A program made the position numbers and the translations under genes. From positions 16,244,001-16,308,000 of the forward strand of contig OY783214.1 in the NCBI GenBank assembly GCA_963678705.1: a DNA stretch of 64,000 nt. The letters run 5' to 3'. This document shows positions 24,915 through 38,877 of this stretch, one piece after another. Each line of letters starts with the position of its first letter. Position 1 is the first letter of the stretch. The stretch comes from Panorpa germanica. Its lineage: Eukaryota; Arthropoda; Insecta; Mecoptera; Panorpidae. The notes beneath the pieces were generated by a model, which had not been told where the DNA came from, searched no databases, and saw nothing but the letters and a program-made list of their open reading frames with translations.

Positions 24915-26225
24915 ATGTCGATCTCATCAGCGTCACAGCATGATTTGTTAAGGCAAACCATTCAAAAGGAAGAGCAAAAGCTTGCGCCCAGAAACAGCAC
25001 TTGTAAGTGCGCGCACAATTCACAATATGGTGATGCATCGACCTGCCACTGCTCTATTTGCAATTGTAATATTCTTCCATGCCCCTGCAGCTCGGAGGAA
25101 TGCAAATGCCCGTCAGAGGAATCTGCAATAAATTTCACAACAATGCATCTCACGAAATTGAATCCTTTCAATTGTTCCATTATGGCATGTGTTTTGGAGG
25201 AAGCACTTGACTGCTTATCGTGTTTTGGAAAACACGACCTATCCGGTTATGAAGAGGAACCAGATTTAAAAATTTCTATAGAAGAAATAATTAATCGAGA
25301 AGAGCATTGCTTCCTGTTTGATAAAGAAAGATTAATTCCTTTGACAAAAGAACATCCCGGTGAAGAGCAACGTTTTGTAAAGGTACAGAAGGACCGTGAG
25401 TTTATCAAGAACATATTGCGAAAAACCTTGACAGAGCTACAAGGAACGAATCAATTTATTCACTTACAAGAGAAAGTATATTATACCTTGCTTAATAGAA
25501 ATAAAAAATTTAAAATTTTGAATGCGGTCCTGCAAGCAAGAAAGAAACTTTTCGCTTTTGACGAAAGTGCCTATGCAGGTAAAGGACAAAAATTGGATTT
25601 TACAGAATATGAAATCGATAGGTTGAAGTATGAAATTGAAGATAAGACCATCACTGGTTACGCCCAACAACGCTTTGTTGATAAATGGGAGAAATCGCGC
25701 GTAGAACAAAATACACTAATCCTTACAAAAAAAGAAGAAGAATACAAAGCTAAACAACAGAGAATTTACGATACATGTGGAGATGAGTTCATTATACACA
25801 GTAATATACTTAAATATCTTGAGGAACATAATAATAAAACACAAGAGCAAATCAACCATCTCAGCGATAATTTTGAAATCGAAATCGACAAATTGGAAGG
25901 CAAATTACTAAACAGAAGCGAAATATTGTTTCAATTGGAGAATAAGATAATTGATTTGACGGATGTTTATGACAAGCGCTGTCAGGTGATTGACGATTAT
26001 CTACTATACCGGGGAGAAGTAGCTAAACGCAAATTGCAGGTCATTGCTGCTACACTCATACAGGCATGGTGGAGGGGCATTTATTTCCGAAAGAAGGGTC
26101 AATCATTAATTCAGAAATTAATGGGGCAAACGGTTACGATAAACAAAGAAACTAGTAAGAAGAAGAAGAAGAGAGATAGCATGACAAAAGGCACAAAGAA
26201 AAAGAGTATACAAAAAAACACTTAA
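24915..26225 (+). CDS. DRC9/IQCG-like IQ-motif protein, copy 2
   Basis: A single 436-codon exon and paralogue of the preceding gene. The shared order is an N-terminal Cys cluster, ACVLEEALDCLSCFG, an FDKE-R block, HLQEKVYY, DKWEKSRVEQ, and a C-terminal IQ motif (LIQAWWRGIYFRKK, ~380-393). The IQ motif matches the consensus better than copy 1 (AWWRG). The N-terminus carries ten cysteines in residues 30-65, far more than copy 1. The basic Lys-rich tail after the IQ motif is about 40 residues longer. Similarity outside the blocks is low, so the duplication is old. ATTAAA at 26301 may be the poly(A) signal. A role in the axoneme (sperm flagellum) is inferred from the family. Confidence 0.75.
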   Translation: MSISSASQHDLLRQTIQKEEQKLAPRNSTCKCAHNSQYGDASTCHCSICNCNILPCPCSSEECKCPSEESAINFTTMHLTKLNPFNCSIMACVLEEALDCLSCFGKHDLSGYEEEPDLKISIEEIINREEHCFLFDKERLIPLTKEHPGEEQRFVKVQKDREFIKNILRKTLTELQGTNQFIHLQEKVYYTLLNRNKKFKILNAVLQARKKLFAFDESAYAGKGQKLDFTEYEIDRLKYEIEDKTITGYAQQRFVDKWEKSRVEQNTLILTKKEEEYKAKQQRIYDTCGDEFIIHSNILKYLEEHNNKTQEQINHLSDNFEIEIDKLEGKLLNRSEILFQLENKIIDLTDVYDKRCQVIDDYLLYRGEVAKRKLQVIAATLIQAWWRGIYFRKKGQSLIQKLMGQTVTINKETSKKKKKRDSMTKGTKKKSIQKNT

Positions 26226-29200
26226 GAAATTTTAATTGTTTTTATTAAATTACTCTAGTGTATAGAGAATAAGACATTTCGATTTAAATTTGTGATATAC
26301 ATTAAACTCAATTTGCGTAATTTTATATAACAAAATATATTCTTTTATTATTCATAACCTTGGCTAGTTTTAGTAGTTAAATTATTCTGCATAAATTAGT
26401 TTTACGATACTTGAGCCGAAATCGTAAAACCCTAAAGCCGTGCATGACCTGGACCTGTGGTGGTACTTCTATGTACCAGAGTTGTACTAAATATTCGAAG
26501 GTTATGGGTCAAGGAAGCTTATTACACTTTCAAGTTACTATCGAAGTGAAATTACAATTGCAACTAGAGTAATAGACGGTAATGGTAATCATCTGTAACA
26601 ACAGTAAATGTTGAATTATTGCCCTATACTATTCTTCACTTACTTAATCAATGTTAGTAGCATTCGATTAACGATAGTGCTCATACTGTAGTAATTAAAT
26701 CACATAATGTCAGTTGATGAGAAGTAACGAGTACCGATGGTTTGGCTTCTCAATGTAATATTATGTTCAGGAATAAATAAAATATTTAGAGATTTTGAAA
26801 AATATAGTTTGACAAATTTATGTCATTTATATTGGCTATATGGTTAGAGCACCCGACTGCATTTATTGTGCTTTTATGCAACTTTACAAAGTTCATATCG
26901 TTTAGTACAATAATTCTACTCTCTTTGTTTTGCTGCTTTCTGGAGTTTGAAAGAGATTGCGTGATTTTTCTGGGGTTCGTGGTTTTACTCTTGGTCATGT
27001 CACCGCACGAAACCACGTGCGCAACGGAGGTATTTAACATAATAATCCTAATAATTTGTAAATACAATATCACACATATTTTTAATGTGATATTCTTTAA
27101 TTTGTGAAAAGGATTGTGAACCATGTCTTAAATTATTAAAGGGTTACAATGTCATAAAAAATTCCAATGCATTGTACGTCACATACCAGTGTGTGTGGGT
27201 GTGTGATACGTCATTTACTATTCAACAGCTAAGTTGTGTATCCCAAGGAAAAATATTCTCGATTACTTAGTTCATCTGTGCATTGCTTTCTTTTCCGCGT
27301 TTCATTAAAAAAATGAATGCGTTAACTGCTTTCCGTGCTGAACAGTGCTGCGCACCCTTATTAAGCTTTGGTATTAGCTAGTTATTATAGAGGCTCTCAC
27401 GAAAGTGCATGTGTAACTGTTTTTTCGTGTTAATATACAAAGTATTGTATGTCATAATAAGTTTTGAAGTGGTTGTTACACCTCGCAAGCCACAAAGCAA
27501 AACATTAATGCTAGCGCAGTGGTTTTCATTTCCCTGTGCATAAGTCTGTCTGTTTCATGAATGTAGAAAAATGAATACAGGTATAATTTAATTTAAAAAA
27601 TCTCGTGTATTCTAAACATTCAAATCGTGTATATTCGTTATGGCGTGTGTGCTAGATTAGAGAACAGTGGTACAAAACATAATATACGTGGTTTATTTAT
27701 GATCTGTTTTTCCTAGAAGACGTTCCGCTTTTTTATTATTAATAAATGTTGTCAATCCCTGCCAACCTGATGAATGTTTTCCATCATTCCTCTGCATTAT
27801 GTCAAATAGTCGTCAGGTTGATTAAATATTTCAGGAAAACGTTTGTGATACTGATAATAAAACCTGGGCCCTGTGCGGAGTGCGGTGCCCCACTGGGTGT
27901 GGGATATCATATTTTATTGCCCGTATATCTATTTCATTATCTACAGAAATATAAAAACAAATAGGAATAATAAAGGTACTTTTACTGAATCAATATCATT
28001 TGTATCAGACAGGATACACAACAACGATTTCCTTTATTAGAATGTACACAATGTACATTTCAGGATTAGAAATTATAAATAAAAAAAAGCAAAATGGTAA
28101 CAGCGATATCTAGTTATTTATTTATCATACAAATTATTTTTACAGTACGAGATAAAACCATATTTAAGTCATACTCCACTTAGTATACTGTGCACAACTA
28201 ACTCGTGTCCCCTTCCCCTAGTGCCACCAACCCCCACCGCCCCATTCGTCAAGGCAACCGGATGTCCAGGTCAGTGGTCAATGAGTGCGCTGAGCCAGAT
28301 CCAATAAATGTGCTACAGGTGATCCAGGTGATCGAAGAGAAAATAGAAGTAGTGGGGATTATTGTGTGTGTGTGTGTCTGTTCTAGTAAGTGGAGTAGAG
28401 GGGATAGGTGTCTGTAGTTATCTTAGAAGTTAATCATGCAGAGTGTACCAATGTCTAACGATGTATGAAGATTAGTGAACTGAGCATTGGTTATATAAAG
28501 TATCAAATTGTGTAGATATTAATAAATTGATGGAGGAAAACCGAAAGGGGCTTAGAGGGGTGGTAAAGGAAAGAACAAGGACAACATTTAATGATGTAAT
28601 GTAGATACTTTCAAGGATATAACTCCTCAACATGAAATTCTAACCTTTTACTTACTAGCCTGCTTCACCCTATGAAAAGGGATTCATTTTGCAAGAAAGT
28701 TATTTTGATTTTTGAAATGTAATTCCCATTTACGAGTACATTAGCAACTTTCTATTTTCTGTTTTCTATTTTAATATATATATTTCTGTAAATAACAAAC
28801 TAATAAGTTTCCAGAAACCAACGGTAAGTTTAAAAGCGAAGAAAAATAAGAAAATTGATTTTCCGTTTATCTCAATAGCTATAAATATAAAAGCGATGTT
28901 AAATACAAATTTTAATTAAAACCCTTCAGATAAATACGTAGTTTATGCATTTTTACCTCACTGCTTCATATTTTTCCTTACTTCTAGAGCTTCTTTACTT
29001 TACTTTCTATGATGTTTATTTTCCAACTTCAAGTCAGACTCTTGTAAGCTTTCCTCTAATTATATTATAATATTATGTTTGTAAAGTAATAAAATAATTT
29101 AAATTTAATTAAATATGAATAGCAATTAATGTTAATTTGATTATAAACAATCTGACGGCAAGTAGTTCAATTTAAGTACAAGTAGAACGAACTTAACAGA

Positions 29201-30647
29201 TTTGTAATTATGTAGCATAATGATTACGCGTATAACGATTTCGCTGTATTTTCGAATAATGAATTGTTTAAAAGGGTTGTTTAAGAGGTTTTAATTAGCA
29301 GGCAAATGAACGAAAATACATGAGAGGGATGCTGGAGGTTTGGTTTATTTGAAGGGTTAAAATCAGGGTGTATTTACATGGATGCCAAAGAGACCAAAGA
29401 ACTAGACAGAGTTAAGGCGAAAATATAGTCTGTGTCTGTTAAAAATCAATTTATTTCCTAATAAGTATGTGTTGATTGTTTATTAAATCTGCTAAATTTG
29501 TATTTATGTATTAATAGTTTTATTAGTATTTATTAATCTTCAGATATTCAGAGTCAGGCCGTTTATGCGATCAGATTCGAATTTAACTAAGGAACTAAGT
29601 GTGTCCAATGTCCTGTGTCCAACGTTCATGTTGAAAGAAATTCGGGCTGTTGTCGGTCTTTTAATCCGCGTCAACGTGATTGTTTTACCCTCACTACACA
29701 CTTGATCCACATTTCATGCACTGCAACACAAATCTTCCAACATTGGAAGGTTTTATACTTGAAGGTTTCTTTATTTACTTGAGAGTTTTTGTTAAATAGT
29801 GTCAGTAGTTAATAATATCAACAAATTAATAAAATAAATAAATCAATCGGATCAAATATTCGTTCATCCGTGTGGCAGGAAACTTGTCATGTCAATCTTC
29901 CAATATTTGACTACACGTTGGAAGCAAGCATTTGAATCAAACGTTCACCGCATCTTTTGGCGCTGGCTGTTAGCTAATTGAAGGTCTGATCCGAATGTGT
30001 AGAAGGACCATTAAAGTGATCTACCAAAACTTATACACCTATATTTTTACTTTATTTATTGAACGTCAGCTTATTTATGAAACTAGCCCTGTGACTGACA
30101 ATCTTCTACTATTTTGGCATGTCGAGAACACCGCTGCCTAATCAATGTAAAAATGTATAATATTCATGCAAGTGAAAGGAACTTCCATAGTTATTTTACA
30201 GTGTACATGTCCTGTATCTATATCATCATCAATCAAATTATAATAAAGTTCACATTGCAATATGTTCAGGAATTTACATTTTGCATATTCCACATTGCAA
30301 CGCAATCGTTGACTTAATTGCATATTAGTTTTCCACTCTAATTTTATTTTGCAAATATCGTCAATCTATTTGTGGGAACTAAATATATTCACAACATATT
30401 ACTCGTCCTGTGATATATCCGAGTCAAATGAACCAAAACCTTATTCTATATAATTATACGATATCCAATTAGTATCGTTCCGGTATGGCGTGGACCCACA
30501 GCCTCCCACAATATACACGAGTACATATATGTAATTTACGAACCAACAAACTATATTGGATATTGGATTTGAAACTACAAGGTGTATCGGAATGCTTTTA
30601 CTGACCTTTCGAAATGTATCCAAGCAAAAATATGCTTGTGAAACATC

Positions 30648-30861
30648 GGGGCCTATTTTGTAACTAATTACCTGACGTCTGTTAACTTCTGATGATTTTT
30701 CAAAGCCCTATAATTTAGAAATTAGGCTAGTTATGCCAGTTTTAAGGTATGGGATCCATGTTGCTCTTTATTTAAGGTTTTCTGACAGTTTTGTGTGAAC
30801 TTACATAGCTTAGTTTAGAAGATATAGGCCTTTGAAAAATCGTCAGAGGTTCAAAATAGAA
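30648..30861. mobile_element. Palindromic MITE-like element
   Basis: GGGGCCTATTTTGTAACTAA at the left is echoed by GGTTCAAAATAG near the right end. Inside, CTGATGATTTTTCAAAGCC (30688 on) pairs with GGCCTTTGAAAAATCGTCAG (30827 on). A very similar left end, GGGGCTTGTTTTGTAACTAA, appears at 46223, so this is a family. Exact boundaries are uncertain. Confidence 0.5.
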
Positions 30862-31004
30862 GAAATACTTGTGCAGACAGTACCTACATATCATTTTTGC
30901 TTTTATTCCTTGGTCATTTGAGCTGTCTTACCTTTTCGACCACATCGGACCAGTATTTTGTTTTTGACTGAAAAATTTACGACACATTCTGGTACCTTTG
31001 ACGA

Positions 31005-31058
31005 TTTGGCTCGGAGCAGAGCTATCTTTTCTGGGTTTGGTTGTTATCATAAATTTCA
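31005..31058 (+). repeat. SINE fragment (copy D)
   Basis: GAGCTATCTTTTCTGGGTTT followed by GGTTGTTATCA matches the 3' half of the tRNA-like SINE seen at 9864-9990 and 46058-46203. The B-box half is degraded. Confidence 0.4.
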
Positions 31059-32172
31059 CAGAGCACAACACCACAAAAACTGCCAACATGATAAGCAGTC
31101 GCGTAAAAATAGGACGATGTTAAGTAAATTAAATTAGTCAAACCGCTGTTCTCTACGAATTCGTGGTGAAACTTTCAGTCGTGGTATTTATTTTAATTTC
31201 TACAATGATAACCATAATCCCAGTTTTTATCTGAAACGATTCGATTACTCTTACACATATTCGTAAACACCCTGTTAACATAATAACAAAGTTAGTCAGC
31301 GTTAACTTCATGTTTAAATATTCTCATAGTTTTGGTTGCACTGATTCGATTGTATCTAACGCAATTTTGACCAACTGTTGGTTACAGTTTGTGAGAGTAC
31401 AGGAGAGGTGAAAGGAAGGGAGTGATTTTAGGAGGGTGGAGTAGTGACTAGTGAGTTGTTTCAAGGGTCCACAACTAAGGGTTTCAATTGCAGGCCACAA
31501 ACCGTTTGATATGATAATGAGTTTACAGACCACTCGTGCACACACACATACATACATTATGTGGACATACTTAAATTATGGCTACGCTTTGAGGATATTT
31601 GTAAATACATTAGCAAAACTTGTTGATTGAAATTAGGCACATAATTTGATATTAATATGTGTTTAGTACAACATGTACACTCACACACAAGCACCCTCCC
31701 GCCCACTTATTCATCTGTCTATCAAGTTATTCACGAATCAAACATTTTCATAATATAATTTTCCAGTTACGGATTAACCTAACAAAAACCTAACACAATA
31801 CTTGACTTGACATTACCCTAATGTATTTGATCTATTAAAATGCACACTTTATTATCCTCTAATGCAATTTTCCCGTTTAAACTATTCATAAAATTAATGT
31901 TTATTACTCTTTTCATATTTGCATCGTAATTATTTTCTATATACTCGTATATTTTTTTTTGTGTTTTCATAAAATAGATTTTCATTTTTCAAGTGCTGTT
32001 GAGCTTGACTTTGTATTGTCATCGTCTGTAACGACATACTTAATTACATTACACAAAAACGATAAAGATGAAAGCAACGAATAAACGGATGCAACGGATT
32101 ATAGGCAAGGACCACGCAGATCGTAGATCGTACAGAATATAAAATAACCAGTAGAAATCTTATCTAGAAGAT

Positions 32173-32451
32173 CTATGGGGTACTGCATCTACCTCAAATA
32201 TTAAGATACTCCAAAGATTTCAGTCCAAAATGCTAAGGATTGTCATGAATGCACCATGGTTTATACCTAATCACATAATACATCGAGACCTGGATATACC
32301 TACAGTAAAAGAAGAAATAGTGCTTAGAACCAAAGTATACAAGGAGAGAATAATAGAACATCCAAACAATTTGGCCAGCTGTCTAATGTCCAATATTTCC
32401 ACAGTACGCAGACTGAAAAAGATGGTACCTCAGGACCTACTAGCCAAATAA
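32173..32451 (+). pseudogene. 5'-truncated Jockey-like LINE reverse transcriptase tail
   Basis: An uninterrupted 92-codon frame ending at a TAA. It reads LWGTAS..NI..LQRFQSK, then APWFIPNHIIHRDLDIPTVK and a basic C-terminus with RRLKKMVPQDL. This is the characteristic C-terminal region of Jockey-clade ORF2 proteins. The upstream endonuclease and RT domains are absent, as expected of 5' truncation during target-primed insertion. Confidence 0.85.
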
Positions 32452-33590
32452 ACAGAATCTAGGATCTATTAAAATTGAGGGATGAGTCGATGGGCATATC
32501 CCGCGCAAGTCATTTTATTTTGACATACCTATCACTGAATGTCCTATAAGCAGGACAGATTGTAATAATAATGAGCCAATTCCGGCCATAATTTTACGAG
32601 GTACAGAAGAGTAAGTGGCGCCACTTTTGCAATTTTTAAAACACTAAACACATAATCCGAATTTCGTATGTTAATAAAGCATTGTTTCGCACATAATTTC
32701 GGCTACATACGACTAATCCAATAATTTGACGCGAGTTATGCGGGCCTAAAGACGTTTGCCATGCGGGCCATTAATTAACGAACGCTGTTTTAATTCTACC
32801 ATAAAATTGACAACATTTATCAATTAATAACCGTAATGCATTAAATTAAATCATGGTAATATGCAAAATCTTTTATAGCATCAATTTGCATAGTTTCCGT
32901 TTATAGTCCCTAAAACCATATTAATAATAATTTTAATACCAATAATTAAAACCACAAAGATTTAATGCTTATTATGTAATTGTAATGAAACGTTAGCTTG
33001 ATTTAATTACGCCAATACTTAGCCATATTTTAACAACATGAAAACACATTAACATTAAACAAAATTGAAGCAAACCACGGAAACAAGCCTCAGACATCCG
33101 GTGTCATTACAGAATCGTTAAGTTCCGGTAATGTGTCCTTCTTTACTGTCAACAAAGCAAAACGTCGTCAAACAATGAAAGGGCTATTAACCTGGTGTCG
33201 TAAACCAGTCTTCAAGGAGGCGTTACAGGAACCCAAACACATGCATGGCGGCTGTAATGTGGCTGATGTGACATATGTTCCAGAAGCTTTAAGTGACACT
33301 AACTATGAGCTTTATGCGAGCTTTTTATAACTGGTCTACTACATCTGTTTCATTAGATTATGCTATGTAATAAAAGTATACATCGAGTTATATTTTTACA
33401 TTTAATATTCAAGTTTACGTAAATTACGTAAACTCTACGTAAGTGGAAAAGATCCTTTCCAAAAAACAGTCATTTATATTCCAACTATCAATCTTCATAT
33501 TTGTCTATACGTAATATTTAAAACTAAACGTCCTCATCTCAAAAGTAAAAGAATAAATGAAACCCATGAGTAAGTTTGTCGATGTAAGCA

Positions 33591-33628
33591 AAACCGAACC
33601 GAACCGAACTGAACCGAACCAAACTGAA
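33591..33628 (+). repeat. Degenerate pentanucleotide run (ACCGA)n
   Basis: About seven imperfect units of ACCGA/ACTGA in tandem. Confidence 0.7.
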
Positions 33629-36600
33629 GTTTAAACTTTATTTACTGATTTATGGTTAAAAGTTTAACAAACCGTTTTATCGACCACCTGCTGAACAATT
33701 TAAGTTTTAAAAGCTATCCGAAAGCTTTACACTACTTCTTACAACTCCAATACACACAGACAAGTTAATTTAAAGTTTGGAACAAGTAATAAGTAACAAT
33801 TAAGTAAGTAATAGGTAACATGTTACTTACAGTACAGTACAATCTATTTACCAGTGATTTTCTTAATGACAAGAAGTGTTCTAGCGAGAAGAGTTTATTA
33901 GTGTAAACAATTAATTTAATTGTTACTTAGATGTAGTTCTTAGAGTTCACTACTGAGTGTTAAATAACAAGAATCTACTGATATCTTGCAAAATACGAGT
34001 ATATGTAGCCATCTGAGAGGAGGGATGAGTGTGAATTGCAAGAAGATAGACTAAATCGTTCAGTGAAACAGAGATTGCCCGAGCAGTCTAATTTATATTA
34101 GTAACAGACAATAGTATGCGTTTGATTTTAAATAAAATTAAAGACATAAAACATATTAAGTTTAAAAACAAAATATAAAGAAGACTGAGAGTAGACTGAG
34201 AGTAGTAAATAGAAATCTCATCATGGAACTAAATGTATGGAGAGGTACAGAATTGTTTATTTCTATTTGTATTAACTTTCATTTCCTCCAAGATTTTCAT
34301 TTTAACTTCATGTAGGGTTGGCCCTATTTGCCAAATGTTAAGTATTTTGTCACGGAAGTCGTAACGCACGATGGGGATTTTTTAATCCAAATAGACTTAC
34401 TAAAATTTAAACGTGTTTGTTCATGGAAATATTTTTCCTAAATCCTAAAAAAATGTAGCTCTCACAACCTTAAATTTCAAAAACTGATCCAAATATTAAA
34501 GAACGTTCGAAAGAGTGTATTTATTTAACTTATATCTTCAGTAATCCTATTTTCTGTTTAACAGTTATATAATATTTATTAAGAGTCAAGCCGAGACAAA
34601 ACAAAACCAAATAAAACCTTTTGGGAATCCTCGAGGTTCTGAACAAATACCGTACAAGACGGTAAATATTTATCATATTCAAATGATCGGAATTGCTCGT
34701 CCATCATTTAATGTCTCAGCGATTGGGGACAGGGACAGGGGTCAGGGAGGGTTTCCATAGCGGTGAGGAGTACAAGCTATTTGTCTAGTAGTGTTATTAA
34801 TTATTCCCTGTTGATTTGCGAGCGACTGTCGAGTATAGTTACCTTAACTATAAATAAGCAAAACTGAAATGAAATATTAACAGAACCTGTCAATATTAAT
34901 AGAAACATTCATCAACTTAATAAGGCAGTTATTATAACACGTATTTATTATTTTGATGTATTGTGCTTCTTTCTAGACTTAGTTGGATGTTAACCGATTC
35001 ACGATCAACGGAACTTTGACCTAATTAAGTTTTAAAACGGCTGAGTTATTTATTTGATTTGAAAATAAATAAATTATTTACATAGAAATAAAATGTATGC
35101 AGTTTTTATTATTGACTTTCCTGGATTCTGATTAGTTATTTTTAGTTTGTTTCGGTACTGTCGTCACAGAAGTGGATGAAGCTGACAACCGTCGGGAGTA
35201 CTGCGTCAACATTTATCAAAATTCTTTGTCCAACTTTGCTTATTTTGCTTTACAAATCCGTTATCGTTAATAACTTCTAAGCAAAGTAAATCTTACACCC
35301 GCTAAACTCAGTTACGTGCATTTCAAATTTATCAAATCTAATATACAACGTTTTTTGATCTGTTTCAATGCTTCTGGAAAGATAAGTCTACCTATTTGCG
35401 ACTTCCTAAAATCCTTTTTAACGATTATAACATTTTAAGGTCTTTTAAAGATTAATGGGTTATCTTTATAAACCAATTTTAAGAAAAATTTATATCTTTT
35501 TTATTAAAATAATTATTCCATGTAAAATATTACATGGAAGTAATATGGCAATTCAAAATATAATCTTTCATCAGTTTTACGAGTATGTTAGAGTCATACG
35601 TATAAATATACACATGTGTGTAAATATATATATGTATTAGCAAAGTTTTTTGAACTGTAATCTCTTTTAGAACCGGACTTACACATCCATCAGTTTTTTG
35701 CTAATCTTTTACGTAAGTTCCACTCTAACGTTACGTCTAATTCTGCGGGTAGGCTAAACCTAATTAAAAAAACTTTTTTATCCAGATTTTAATGGCTCGA
35801 GAAAAGCTTTTATTGACAGTTCTATAACTATACATTATTACTAGAACTGCCATTTTTTTTAAAAATACCTATAGGATTTTAATTTCTCTCCCACCTTTTC
35901 AAAGTTCATTTTATGAGAATCATGCCAGCAACAATTAATTTTGTTAGTATACGATTACAATAACCTCTTTTATGTAAGTTACTTATATACTGTATATATT
36001 GAAATATTTTAATTATAAGAAATAATTTCTTTTATTCATTATTCCACCAATGTTACAATGTTATAATAATTGTTCAACGTACCTTTATTGTTGCAATCAA
36101 ACATCATCATGTCATAATTTGAATTCAAAACGAAAGTTCGATAAAAATAACTCGCCAAATTGAACTAAAACTTAAAATAATAACTAATCAAATAAACAAT
36201 AATAAAGAGATCACGTGGAAATGTACACAGTTTGAATAAATATTACAAACATTTAAATATCATAATAATATTTAATAAATAACAATAATAATAAACAATA
36301 ATTCAAATAGAAAGTCAACTGTTGGTATAAAGAAAGCTCTGTTTACTATCCAATGACCGACGCTTGCAACAAAGCTCCGCGGAGTGACTAACGGTTCAAA
36401 CCGTAAAGCTCCCCCCACTTTTATTTCAACCGTTACTGTGAAGCTCTGATTTGTTGATTGAAATACGGACATGCGCAGAACTACGCTTGATAACGGAACT
36501 TATATTGGACTAGATGTAATCGCTATATTTTATGTTTTAAGTGAAATCGTAATGAATCGTTAAATGAAATATTTAAATACCGAACAAAAAAGAACTTTGA

Positions 36601-37380
36601 TAAGGTATTTCATTTAAATAATATTTAAAGCTTTTACAAAATTTGAATTGTATTAATTGCAATTATGACAATAAAGCTTATTATATAAAGTTTTAATAAA
36701 CTTGTCTTTTATTAATGTATTTCATTGAAGCTTTTGACAAGACTTTGTTAAACTGGAAAGTTTTAAAAAGGAAGAAAATTCAGTATATGATTAAAGAAGT
36801 AAATCGAAGTTGCTAGAGTCTTATACTTCTTTTTTAAAATACCTATATTTATAACAGTTACCTTAATTTGTATCTCTAAATATACGTCATAATATTAATT
36901 ACATTTTCGTCACGTTTAATTATTTATTATTATTACTTAATCTTAAAAAATAACAAATTATTGAATTTTAATACATTAACAAAAAACATTTCTTTTATCG
37001 AAAGAATATTCTTTTGCAATATAAAGAAAGAAATATGCCAAAGCAACTTGTTGCATCGTTGCAAGAAATTTCAACTGCAATAAAACTTAATTCACCTATT
37101 GCAACAAACGTTAACTTTATTTTAAAAGAATAAATGTGTATTATATAGCATTTTTACAATTCTCTGTTATGACGTAAGAAATTATCCATAAATGACGTCA
37201 CACAAATTTCCTAGAGATCTCAGAAACAAAAGTGCCAAAAAAGTTTTTTTTTTCGTGTTTTCGTTGTCAATTGCTGTTATCTCATATCGGATGATCATTT
37301 ATACGCAAAAACAGATTGCAAGTTTTTCGATATTTGTTTAATTGAACTCATACTTTCATAATAATTATCTAGTGAAAAAA

Positions 37381-37386
37381 TATATA

Positions 37387-37460
<74 letters not shown>
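37381..37460. repeat. (TA)n microsatellite
   Basis: About 80 bases of nearly pure alternating TA. Confidence 0.95.
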
Positions 37461-37462
<2 letters not shown>

Positions 37463-38752
37463 ATTAATATAAATGGCATGTAACGAGTTACCAGGAAATA
37501 ACTTTGATCATTTTCGTTTCACATTTGGTTCGATTTTAGTAACAGCAATCATACTTCAATAACTGAAATAACGTTCTATTGTAAGTGTTTAATTAAATTG
37601 AAACTAATCAAAACCAACATTTCGCTTGTACTCGTATCATGGTACCACGGTAAATTGACCATTACTTGACGGATGGCCAACCAAATAGGTATTCATATCG
37701 TAATGCACAAATTCCAGTTAAAAGTTACAAAATAGCCGGTGCTTGGCAGCGTTTATATTGAACACATTTTCTTAAACAAATCAAATTAGACGAGCTATCA
37801 ATAAACTTGAAACGCAAAGACAAAATATTGCCATGAGACGTCTTTTATGAGTTTAGGGATTTTCAGTTCAAGAGGTCTAAGTCATCTTTGTCAGCGGTTT
37901 TCTTGGTTTCGTAATCCCGTCGCAACTGCTGCTCGGTAACCGAGACTGCTAACTTCAAGGAGCTTATTCAAAGACGACTTAATTTATTTGTTGAGGTGGA
38001 TATAAAATATTCAAGTGTAAAAGTCAGTTATGTTATATTATGATTCAATACTTAGGAAAAATAATTTAAGATTCAACTAAATACTCAAAACTGGAGTTAA
38101 AATCAAATTATACTTGTCTTACTACAAGTGATATGTCAAGTTCTTAAGAAATGTTAAATAGTATGCGTTCACTAAAGAATCTGTTCTTTGAGAAAAACCA
38201 ATTCAGTCAATTTAATATTGCCTTTCTCATGAAACAGATACTTTATTATATTTATTAGAACAACGCCGTATCTTTGCTGCAGTGACAGGTAAAATATATT
38301 TATATAAATCAAATCTTCTCACTTCACAAAGCGTTTCTGTTTCGTACTCAGATTAGGTTATTAGCGTTAGCCAATCAGTTGAACATGATTTATCCTTCTT
38401 ATGGTGAAAGAAACGATGTATTTTTACTGAATTTCCAATCTCTCATTTTCGCCAACGGCGTTCTTAGTATCTCCTCTCAACACAATCAGAAATCTGGTAC
38501 TTATCCAGCCTCTAGGGTAGTTTTACCAGATTTCTATAGATAAAAATATTTCAACATGAGTCCTGTATTAATCTGCTTATATGTCTATACAAAATGTTTG
38601 AGTGTATTGGTGTTGCGCTGAAGAGAATACGGTACTTAGGAGAAAATGATGAAAATTGTTATATTGGGTTTATATCGTCTATACGTAATTTATTTCCCAG
38701 AGGAAAAGTATTTGTGATAGTTATCTGAAACGCTTGAAGCTGTGATATAGAT

Positions 38753-38877
<125 letters not shown>

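Larger units (their letters stand above)
26310..32172. other. Long gene-free stretch
   Basis: No supported gene. The ORF at 26820-27107 is hydrophobic and ends at a possible donor, but has no partner exon. A short (GT)n run lies near 28362. One palindromic MITE (30648-30861) and a SINE fragment (31005-31058) occur. Confidence 0.45.

Noticed and set aside
26829-26860. tRNA A-box-like stretch (GGCTATATGGTTAGAGCACC)
   Set aside because: Resembles the D-arm of a tRNA but no B box or matching acceptor stem follows within 60 bases. At most it is the head of a dead SINE.
26820-27107. Hydrophobic ORF that could be a signal-peptide exon of another secreted peptide
   Set aside because: It ends near a possible GTATTT donor, but no cysteine-rich partner exon was found downstream and its ATG is far from the hydrophobic core.
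36272-36472. Minus-strand ORF near three AAAGCTC motifs
   Set aside because: The motif repetition is short and irregular, and no inverted-repeat boundaries or second copy were found.
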